From a bacterium (GTDB lineage: Bacteria; Chlamydiota; Chlamydiia; Chlamydiales; Rhabdochlamydiaceae), in contig JAKAAD010000030.1 in assembly GCA_021802305.1 (NCBI GenBank), positions 1 through 10,656 of the forward strand: a stretch of DNA of 10,656 bases. Direction: 5' to 3'. A program made the position numbers and the translations under genes. Positions 4,742 to 10,656 of this stretch are shown here, piece by piece. How positions within the stretch are numbered: the first letter of the stretch is position 1; every line of letters starts with the position of its first letter. The notes under the pieces were generated by a model. The model saw only the letters and a list, made by a program, of their open reading frames with translations, did no database searches and was not told the origin of the DNA.

Positions 4742-5247
4742 ATCGCCTAGTGGTTTCTACTTTGCTGGCATTATTCATCTTCGTCGCTGATTTTTTGCTC
4801 AAAGCATACGTGCATGCCTGTGTTCCCCCGATGCACGGATCAGAATTTCCTTATGGAGGAATTTCATTTTTGCATGGTTGGCATGGGATTGATTTTGCGC
4901 TGATTCATGTATGGAACAAAGGGGCCGCTTGGGGATGGTTTTCTTCTTTTCCACGCGCGCTTTTGTATACGCGATTTATCATGATAGGGGGGTTATTTTC
5001 CTATTTGTGTTTTGTAAGGGCGTCATTTTTTCGAAAGCTATGCACGTTGGTCATTTTAACAGGTGCGATTTGCAATATAATAGATGTATTCCTCTATTCA
5101 CATGTGATTGATATGTTTTTTTTCTCGATTTTCGAATATAGTTATCCTGTGTTTAACCTTGCCGATACCGCTATTTTCATTGGCATTGCACTATTATTAA
5201 TTGAAATGCTCGTATTAAAATTCATGAGATTTAGAAAACCCGTATAA
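4738..5247 (+). CDS. lspA: Lipoprotein signal peptidase (signal peptidase II)
   Basis: LspA is an inner-membrane aspartic protease that removes the signal peptide from lipidated prolipoproteins. The 169-residue product has four expected membrane segments (about 4-22, 75-93, 98-116 and 140-162). Family blocks are present: Asp18 and Lys22 in the first helix (VADFLLK), WNKGAAWG (59-66), GAICNIID (109-116), the catalytic Asp125 in HVIDMF, and the catalytic Asp143 in FNLADTA. One change is visible: the usual NLIDR is NIIDV here, losing the Arg. It starts with GTG in a GTGA overlap with the preceding stop, so translation is probably coupled. Membership in the same operon as nrdR and dksA recalls the CT406-CT408 order in Chlamydia, quoted from memory. 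Confidence 0.94.
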   Translation: MNRLVVSTLLALFIFVADFLLKAYVHACVPPMHGSEFPYGGISFLHGWHGIDFALIHVWNKGAAWGWFSSFPRALLYTRFIMIGGLFSYLCFVRASFFRKLCTLVILTGAICNIIDVFLYSHVIDMFFFSIFEYSYPVFNLADTAIFIGIALLLIEMLVLKFMRFRKPV

Positions 5248-5250
5248 TCT

Positions 5251-5970
5251 ATGTCATTTCCTCTGCGTATTAGTTCTCCCAAAGAAGAAGGTGTATTGCA
5301 TGTCTCTAAATGGAACAAATGCCAAGTGTTATTGGGCATAGAGGAGATGGAGTTCCTCTTGCATGATTTGGAACCTCTTTTCTTTTTTATTGCAAGTGAA
5401 CCTGTGGAAAGGGAAAAGGGACAATTCGATAAAAAAGCATTCTTGGGTGTCTATACATCCTATATCGACGCTTTGCGCAACGGATGTATCCCAGAAGAAA
5501 AGGAGCTTCGTCGCACTTTTTCTTCTATCATGAGTGCGACTCCGGATGTGCTCTACGCGCTCTCTCTCGATAAGGGGCGATATCTGGTAAAACCCATTAA
5601 GCCCGTCATTCAATTACAAGCGCATCATTTTTTTTATTCCTCTCTTGATGGAAAGTTTCATCCTATGGTGCTCAGTACAGAAAGCGTCACATGGGGGATT
5701 CAATTCTCTTACCCGCAAATGTATCAAGATCCTAAAACGGCACGAATGATCAACGTAGTAGATTCCAAAGAGTGCCCTAACACATTCCTTTTTACACAGC
5801 TATTGAAATGGCTTCGAAAAAATACAGTGCCTACTCCTTTTCTTGTAGAGGGAAAGAAAAAGAACGTTCCCATGCGGATTGGAAAATCGTGTTTTGCTTG
5901 GATTGATCGTCATCCACAACTTCGCATGCGCAGAATAGAAGTTGACCTGCGTGGGATGTCCGTACGATGA
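5251..5970 (+). CDS. Conserved-looking hypothetical protein (239 aa)
   Basis: I do not recognise this protein. It is a soluble 239-residue chain without signal peptide or clear membrane helix. The middle looks the most constrained: SATPDVLYALSLDKGRYL (94-111), VKPIKPVIQLQAHHFFYS (112-129) and WGIQFSYPQMYQDPKTARM (147-165), rich in aromatic and His residues. The C-terminal part is basic (RIGKSCFAWIDRHPQLRMRR, about 209-228). It starts 3 bp after lspA with no Shine-Dalgarno and ends in an ATGA overlap with cinA, so it is translated as part of the operon and is certainly a real gene. Its place between lspA and cinA gives no firm hint of function. It may be a lineage-specific protein. Confidence 0.85.
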   Translation: MSFPLRISSPKEEGVLHVSKWNKCQVLLGIEEMEFLLHDLEPLFFFIASEPVEREKGQFDKKAFLGVYTSYIDALRNGCIPEEKELRRTFSSIMSATPDVLYALSLDKGRYLVKPIKPVIQLQAHHFFYSSLDGKFHPMVLSTESVTWGIQFSYPQMYQDPKTARMINVVDSKECPNTFLFTQLLKWLRKNTVPTPFLVEGKKKNVPMRIGKSCFAWIDRHPQLRMRRIEVDLRGMSVR

Positions 5971-7190
5971 CCGTCGAAGTGGTAAGTATTGGAAGTGAGC
6001 TATTAAGGGGATTTACCATCGATACCAATGCAGCGTTTATTGGTAGAGAACTTTTCGAGCGGGGATATGAAGTTAGTCGCCATATCACGATTCCGGACGA
6101 TCCTTCTCATTTGGACAAAGAGTTACGCGCGTGTCTTGCACGCTCTTCGATGATCATTGCTACCGGGGGATTAGGGCCGACGATGGATGATTGTACGCGC
6201 AATGTTGCAGCGGATCTATTTGGATCGGGATTTCGCTTTGATGAAACGACGGCAGCGAATCTTGCGAAACGATATGGGCCAAATTTCCCCACGATCCGCG
6301 ATCAAGCAACGGTACCTGAAAAGGCGACCTTGCTTCCGAACACGATCGGCACTGCACCCGGGCTTGTCTTTTCTAAAGACAACAAATGGCTCATTCTTCT
6401 CCCGGGCGTTCCTCAAGAAATGAAACCGATGTTTTTACATCATGTCCTTCCTCTGCTTGGGAAAATCATCCCTAAGCAACATGTTGTGTCAGCGCGTTAT
6501 ATCCATTTTTGTTTGATGGGAGAACATGAACTCGATCCCTGCATGAGAAATTGGAAAGAAAAAAATCCAGAACTTGACCTTGGCATTTATCCTTCCTACG
6601 GCACATTGACTCTCTACATACATACTCCAAATGAACAGGTATTAAATGGCATTGTTCGCGAAATCGATGAGAAGTTTAAAACCTATCTTTTACCTTTTGG
6701 CGTGAGGCAAAACGAGGAAGCAATCTATGCATGGCTTAAAGAAAACAGAAAGACATTGAGTATAGCAGAATCTTGTACTGGAGGACGAATCGCTTCAAAA
6801 TTAACAGCCATTCCCGGCATTTCTCACGTCTTTTTAGGTGGATTTGTCGTCTACTCTAATGCATTGAAGCAAGAGATTCTTGGAGTTTCCGAAGAGACTT
6901 TAAAAAAGAATGGGGCAGTAAGTGCGCCCACCGTAAAGGAAATGATATCAGGGATTTTTGCACGAACAGATGCTGATTTTGGCATGGCGATCTCTGGAAT
7001 CGCAGGGCCAACAGGGGGCAGTGAGGGAAAGCCCATAGGAACCGTTTTCATTGCATTGGGAAAGAGGGGGGAAGAACCCCAGGTGATAGAGCACCACTTT
7101 GAGGGAGAGCGAGAGACAATTATAGAAAAGGCAGCCAATGTTGCCCTGGGCAGTTTTTGGCACAAAATTGCTTACCCAGAAGCAAAATGA
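5967..7190 (+). CDS. cinA: CinA family protein (nicotinamide-nucleotide amidase / pyrophosphatase)
   Basis: CinA proteins combine an N-terminal molybdopterin-binding-like (COG1058) domain, active as an ADP-ribose or similar pyrophosphatase in studied members, with a C-terminal NMN deamidase domain of the pyridine-nucleotide salvage cycle. Both halves are present in 407 residues, the normal full length. N-terminal motifs: VSIGSELLRG (6-15), DTNAAFIGREL (19-29), ATGGLGPTMDD (65-75) and LLPGVPQEM (144-152). C-terminal motifs: IAESCTGGRIAS (266-277), GGFVVYSNALK (291-301) and ISGIAGPTGG (342-351). The ATG overlaps the preceding stop (ATGA). The Cys, Thr and Gly of ESCTGG expected at the amidase site are intact. 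Activity of the N-terminal half is not deducible from sequence. Confidence 0.94.
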   Translation: MTVEVVSIGSELLRGFTIDTNAAFIGRELFERGYEVSRHITIPDDPSHLDKELRACLARSSMIIATGGLGPTMDDCTRNVAADLFGSGFRFDETTAANLAKRYGPNFPTIRDQATVPEKATLLPNTIGTAPGLVFSKDNKWLILLPGVPQEMKPMFLHHVLPLLGKIIPKQHVVSARYIHFCLMGEHELDPCMRNWKEKNPELDLGIYPSYGTLTLYIHTPNEQVLNGIVREIDEKFKTYLLPFGVRQNEEAIYAWLKENRKTLSIAESCTGGRIASKLTAIPGISHVFLGGFVVYSNALKQEILGVSEETLKKNGAVSAPTVKEMISGIFARTDADFGMAISGIAGPTGGSEGKPIGTVFIALGKRGEEPQVIEHHFEGERETIIEKAANVALGSFWHKIAYPEAK

Positions 7191-7194
7191 TAAA

Positions 7195-8007
7195 ATGGCA
7201 ATTATGTCCTATGCGTTGCTCGATAGTGGTGGTGAAAAAAAACTTGAACGTTTTGGCCCCTATGTACTCATTCGTCCGAGTCCCACAGCTCTTTGGCCAC
7301 AACACGCTGCGCGCAAATGGGATGCCCATGCCGAATTTACGCGTGAAGGGAAATGGTCGGGCAGCCTTCCTCAGGAGTGGGTCATCGACACTCATGGCAT
7401 AAAGCTCAAGCTAAAGCCAACGGATTTTGGCCATTTGGGATTTTTCCCAGAACATGCTCATTTTTGGCCTCGATTTTCTTCCTTATGTCAAGGGAACAAG
7501 AATCCTAAGATACTCAATCTCTTTGCTTATGCAGGAGGAGCTACCATTGTTCTTGCAAAACTGGGAGCCAATGTATGTCACGTTGATGCGTCGAAAGGGA
7601 TGGTACGTTGGGCGCGTGAAAATGCTATTTTGAATCAAGTGACAGACAGATCCATTCGTTGGATTGTCGACGATGTGCCCCAATTTTTGAAGAAAGAAGT
7701 GCGTCGTGGAGTGCGCTATGATGGAATCATACTCGATCCTCCAAGTTTTGGGCGTGGCAATAAGGGGCAGGTATTTAAAGTGGAGCGCGACATACTCCCT
7801 TTGCTCGCACTTTGTTCACAACTTCTTTCCGAAGAGCCGCTCTTTTGTCTACTTACAAGTCACACTCCACTTTTTTCGCCAAAAGTACTTCATGCATTGA
7901 TCGCTACTTCGTTTGCTACGAAAAGTATAGACACAGGAGAAATGCTCATCCCATCAAATGCGGGACATAGTCTTCCCGCAGGAAGTTATGCGTTGTGGAC
8001 AAAGTGA
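7195..8007 (+). CDS. SAM-dependent methyltransferase, RlmI-like
   Basis: This is a class I methyltransferase related to the RlmI/RlmK/RlmL rRNA cytosine or guanine methylases. Counting from ATG 7195 it has 270 residues: a small N-terminal region (YALLDSGGEKKLERFGPYVLIRP, starting near residue 5), then the Rossmann core with motif I NLFAYAGGATI (108-118), acidic motif II HVDASKG (129-135), an IVDDVP loop (157-162) and the catalytic-type DPPSFGRG (181-188). It lacks the N-terminal PUA domain of E. coli RlmI, so substrate is unknown; RNA is likely. The frame is open to 7138 inside cinA, but ATG 7195 gives only a 4-bp gap after cinA and a natural N-terminus; ATG 7204 is also possible. The context with two more RNA-modification genes supports an RNA target. 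Confidence 0.85.
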   Translation: MAIMSYALLDSGGEKKLERFGPYVLIRPSPTALWPQHAARKWDAHAEFTREGKWSGSLPQEWVIDTHGIKLKLKPTDFGHLGFFPEHAHFWPRFSSLCQGNKNPKILNLFAYAGGATIVLAKLGANVCHVDASKGMVRWARENAILNQVTDRSIRWIVDDVPQFLKKEVRRGVRYDGIILDPPSFGRGNKGQVFKVERDILPLLALCSQLLSEEPLFCLLTSHTPLFSPKVLHALIATSFATKSIDTGEMLIPSNAGHSLPAGSYALWTK

Positions 8008-8825
8008 TCACCAGTACGCAAAACCCAAAAATCAAGGAGGCGGTAAAGCTCACACATCGAAAAAAGCGCGAAGAGAGCCATCTCTTTTTGATTGAGGGGT
8101 ATCGCGAACTGATGAGAGCAATGAAAGGGGAAGTGCAGCTTCAATCTCTCTACATTTGTCCTGAGCTTTTTCTTGGAATGAATGAAGGGACGCTCATTGA
8201 AGAAGCGCGCATTCGTGGAGTGGAAATTGTGCACTGTATTCCTCATGTCTTTGAAAAACTCTCCTATCGCGATCGACCAGATGGATTGATTGCCATTGGA
8301 GTGCACATGCAAATGACCTTTGCGGATTTTATTGGAAGACTAGCAAGCAAGAAACATCCACTTGTGGTGATTGCAGAATCCATTGAAAAGCCGGGGAATT
8401 TGGGAACCATTTTGCGTTCTGCCGATGCAGCAGGAGCAGATGGCGTCATCGTATGTGATCGCTGTACAGATATTTACAATCCTAACGTTGTGCGGGCAAG
8501 CGTAGGAACGCTTTTTTCTATCCCGGTGGTGGAGGTGGAGAGTTCAAAAGCACTCCTTTGGCTTCGCGAACGCAAAATAAAGATTGTGGCGGCGACTCCC
8601 TCGGCAAAAGAATCTTTCACCGAAGCAAATCTTATGGGAGGGATCGCGATCGTTGTAGGGACAGAACAACTCGGTTTATCTGAACAATGGATACATGCAG
8701 CAGATATTCGCGTGCGCATTCCCATGCATGGGGAGGCAGATTCTCTTAATGTAGCTATGGCGACGACATTGCTTCTCTATGAGTGTCTCCGTCAACGCAA
8801 TGAAACCATTCCTTGGCGCGCATGA
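7995..8825 (+). CDS. TrmH/SpoU-family RNA 2'-O-methyltransferase
   Basis: SpoU proteins methylate the 2'-OH of tRNA or rRNA riboses using SAM and a trefoil-knot fold. The 276-residue product has an N-terminal substrate-binding domain (ITSTQNPKIKEAVKL then HLFLIEGYREL, about 5-39) and the three knot motifs: KPGNLGTILRSADAAG (132-147, with Asn135 and Arg141), VVGTEQLGLS (220-229) and IPMHGEADSLNVAMATT (242-258). The target site cannot be told from the sequence. GTG 7995 is chosen because AGGAAG lies 9 bp upstream, giving a 13-bp overlap with the methyltransferase gene; GTG 8004, forming a GTGA overlap, is an equally natural alternative that would shorten it by three residues. The end overlaps the next gene by 4 bp. 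Confidence 0.92.
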   Translation: MDKVITSTQNPKIKEAVKLTHRKKREESHLFLIEGYRELMRAMKGEVQLQSLYICPELFLGMNEGTLIEEARIRGVEIVHCIPHVFEKLSYRDRPDGLIAIGVHMQMTFADFIGRLASKKHPLVVIAESIEKPGNLGTILRSADAAGADGVIVCDRCTDIYNPNVVRASVGTLFSIPVVEVESSKALLWLRERKIKIVAATPSAKESFTEANLMGGIAIVVGTEQLGLSEQWIHAADIRVRIPMHGEADSLNVAMATTLLLYECLRQRNETIPWRA

Positions 8826-9472
8826 ATATTCTTTACTACGATTCTCATCTACTTGTTGTTGAAAAACCTGCTGGAATTTCTGTGCAACCCTATCTTTTGG
8901 ATGATGCCAAAGCATGGCTTCGCCGCGAGACGAAAAAAGAACGCCCTTTTCTTGAAGTGGTACATCGGTTGGATCGACCTGTAACTGGTATTGTCCTCTT
9001 TGCGCGATCGAGCAAAGCGCTCTCTCGTTTACACGAAATGCAGCGACGTCGTTCTCTGCGCAAGCAATATCATGCCCTCGTCGAAGGAGAAATAAAACAG
9101 CAAGAAGGAGTATTGGAACACGCGCTGATACACGCAGATCACCACGCACGCGTTGCGTCATCGAGAGATCTTGCGGCTAAGCAGGCCCGTCTGCATTATC
9201 GTTGCATTTGGAAAACGGAGAAGTGTTCCGCACTGGAGATTGAGTTAGAAACGGGACGCTATCACCAAATTCGCGTGCAATGTGCCGCCATCGGTCATCC
9301 CATCTGCGGAGATGCCCTTTACGGCAGTACGCAGCCATATAAAAAAGATGCCATTGCGCTTCAACACATTCGATTAGAATGCACGCATCCAGTGACGCAA
9401 GAAACGCTTTCTTTGCAAGTATCTCGATCTCTCATAGGCAAAGATTTTCCGTGGAAGCTTTCTCACTCCTGA
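8822..9472 (+). CDS. RluA-family pseudouridine synthase
   Basis: RluA-type synthases isomerise specific uridines in rRNA or tRNA. The 216-residue product carries the catalytic Asp51 in HRLDRPVTG (48-56), the opening YYDSHLLVVEKPAGISVQP (5-23), the conserved ETGRYHQIRVQ (143-153) and GHPICGDALYG (158-168). No S4 RNA-binding domain precedes the catalytic domain, so it is of the short type resembling RluA or TruC; the target uridine is unknown. ATG 8822 overlaps the preceding stop (ATGA); a TTG three codons earlier is less likely. It is the last gene of the operon. No terminator hairpin follows, and the gene runs 10 bp into the 3' end of the convergent transporter gene. Confidence 0.92.
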   Translation: MNILYYDSHLLVVEKPAGISVQPYLLDDAKAWLRRETKKERPFLEVVHRLDRPVTGIVLFARSSKALSRLHEMQRRRSLRKQYHALVEGEIKQQEGVLEHALIHADHHARVASSRDLAAKQARLHYRCIWKTEKCSALEIELETGRYHQIRVQCAAIGHPICGDALYGSTQPYKKDAIALQHIRLECTHPVTQETLSLQVSRSLIGKDFPWKLSHS

Positions 9473-10656
9473 TTCTTCTTTTGAGGAAAGAAAAAGGCGA
9501 TGAAGAGGCCGCAACATGCAAGACCAAAGGATAAGCTATTAATGGCAGTAAAGTGGTTTTGTGAAGAAAAAAAGATCGTTCCATACATCGCAAGACCGAG
9601 CGTCGAGGCAAATTGACGACAAGAAGCATTGATTCCCGATACAGATGCACATTTTTCCAAAGGCACGGAGAGAATCCATTGCGTAAAGCTAGGGGCCAAG
9701 ATGAGGCGAACGCCAAATCCAAAAGGAATGAGGGCAGGAAGAAAAAGATAGACATCTCGATTGGTTGTGTATGCGAGCATCCAGCTGATGCAAAAGAGAA
9801 GAAGGAGAAATCCCATTATCACAGGAACGCGCGCCCCATATCTCTTGAGCATGATTCCGATCAATGGTCCACCAATGATAAGAGCGCTATTTGCAATAAA
9901 GGTAAGAAACCCTGCTTCTGCAGGATGATAAAAAAGATCTGTTTGAAAATACATCGACCAAAAGAGAGGAGAGATGAAAAGCATTTGACCTAAGATTGTG
10001 CAGAGCATGCCAATCAAAAAGTGGCGAGTTTTTAGTAGAGAAAGATCAACAATGGGTATAGGAATGCGCTTGAGGATGAAGTATGCAAGCGAAAAAAGAA
10101 CGGCGGCAATAGATAAAAGAAAAAGAATAGGCCATGAAGTCCATCCCCAGCGATCTCCTTGCATAATTCCGAGAGTGATACAGAAAACAGCGCTACTGAC
10201 CCACACAAATCCAATCACGTCAAAAGAGATCTTTTTTTTTCCGGGGTAGAGAGGAATGATTTGCAAAATAGCACTCATGCCCACGATCACAATGGGAAAA
10301 TTGATCCAAAAGAGACCGCGCCATGTCCAATACTCTGTGAGCACGCCCCCAATTAATGGCCCGCAAACGAAAAAAATAGAACCAATAGAAAAGTAGCTTG
10401 CAAGTGCGCGACCTCTCTCCTGCATGGGGAATGTCATCAGGAGGATATACTGTGCTGCAGGGAGCATAAGAGCGCCTCCCATGCCTAAGATGGCACGACT
10501 TGTGATTAGCCATTCTCCCGATTGGCTAAATCCGCCCAGGCCAGATGCAACACCAAAGATAGCCATTCCCCAAAGGAGTGCTCGCCTCCCCCCAAGCATT
10601 TCTACCATGCGCGCGCCAGGGATCAAGAGAATCGTAAGCGCAATGGCATCTTTCTT
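9463..10656 (-). CDS. MFS exporter, DHA2 (EmrB/QacA) type, N-terminus outside window
   Basis: This is a proton-driven multidrug-type exporter of the inner membrane. The 397 visible codons are open to the right edge, so the start and about the first membrane helix are missing. Visible family blocks, counted from the first codon seen: the motif A-like GARMVEMLGGRRALLWG (14-30), ILGMGGALMLPAAQ (56-69), the motif C antiporter sequence GPLIGGVL (99-106), and WRGLFWINFP (112-121), typical of the 14-helix DHA2 group. Around eleven or twelve further hydrophobic segments follow, then a short charged end (PQKKNQE). The substrate is unknown, and no periplasmic adaptor gene is seen in the window. It is convergent with, and overlaps by 10 bp, the pseudouridine synthase gene. 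Confidence 0.88.
   Translation of the reverse strand, partial: KKDAIALTILLIPGARMVEMLGGRRALLWGMAIFGVASGLGGFSQSGEWLITSRAILGMGGALMLPAAQYILLMTFPMQERGRALASYFSIGSIFFVCGPLIGGVLTEYWTWRGLFWINFPIVIVGMSAILQIIPLYPGKKKISFDVIGFVWVSSAVFCITLGIMQGDRWGWTSWPILFLLSIAAVLFSLAYFILKRIPIPIVDLSLLKTRHFLIGMLCTILGQMLFISPLFWSMYFQTDLFYHPAEAGFLTFIANSALIIGGPLIGIMLKRYGARVPVIMGFLLLLFCISWMLAYTTNRDVYLFLPALIPFGFGVRLILAPSFTQWILSVPLEKCASVSGINASCRQFASTLGLAMYGTIFFSSQNHFTAINSLSFGLACCGLFIAFFFPQKKNQE

Noticed and set aside
5243..5248. Perfect TATAAT just before the 239-residue gene
   Set aside because: No -35 element at the right distance (attcat or aattca), and a start from it would fall after the ATG of that gene.
1..10656. CRISPR array, insertion sequence, phage or toxin-antitoxin system
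   Set aside because: No regularly spaced repeats, transposase, integrase or phage proteins were seen; the small basic genes do not show a toxin-antitoxin arrangement.

Overview
The window reads as a compact, Gram-negative, obligate-intracellular type genome, most likely from the phylum Chlamydiota and probably an environmental, Parachlamydia-like member. The evidence is content and order: rplU-rpmA beside a TroA/ZnuA-type metal ABC transporter, then nrdR-dksA-lspA, a SAM methyltransferase, a SpoU methylase and a RluA synthase. From memory this resembles the CT403-CT420 neighbourhood of Chlamydia trachomatis. That assignment is inference, because no database was searched. The right-hand MFS exporter and the embedded cinA look like additions typical of larger chlamydial genomes.

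Left part (1-1168). On the minus strand, rplU leads into rpmA (cut by the window edge) from an almost perfect sigma-70-like promoter (TTGACG-17-TATAAT). On the plus strand, running away from rplU, are three tiny highly basic genes (58, 41 and 39 codons). The second and third are clear tandem duplicates of each other sharing an F-x-L-x-D-I-P ... K-G-L-S-D-x-F-S pattern. This is the least explained part of the window.

Metal uptake operon (1158-3539, minus strand). It encodes a periplasmic binding protein, an ATPase and a membrane permease, in that transcription order and overlapping one another. The binding-protein ligands visible are His/His/His/Asp, as in TroA. The permease end overlaps the end of the last small plus-strand gene by 11 bp.

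tRNA-Ser(GGA) (3596-3683, plus strand) has its own plausible promoter and a strong intrinsic terminator.

Main operon (3910-9472, plus strand). A promoter at 3828-3856 precedes eight genes that overlap or nearly touch: nrdR, a dksA/traR-like gene with a degenerate zinc finger, lspA, an unrecognised 239-residue protein, cinA, an RlmI-like methyltransferase, a SpoU/TrmH RNA methylase and a RluA-type pseudouridine synthase. The set combines control of deoxynucleotide synthesis, transcriptional stress control, lipoprotein maturation, nucleotide repair and RNA modification. Many junctions are ATGA/GTGA overlaps with no Shine-Dalgarno, which suggests coupled translation. A sequence matching 9 of 10 core positions of an NrdR box sits over the predicted transcription start.

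Right edge (9463-10656, minus strand). A DHA2-type (EmrB/QacA) major facilitator exporter lacks its N-terminus because the window ends; its 3' end overlaps the rluA-like gene by 10 bp. No insertion sequence, CRISPR array, rRNA or phage gene was seen.
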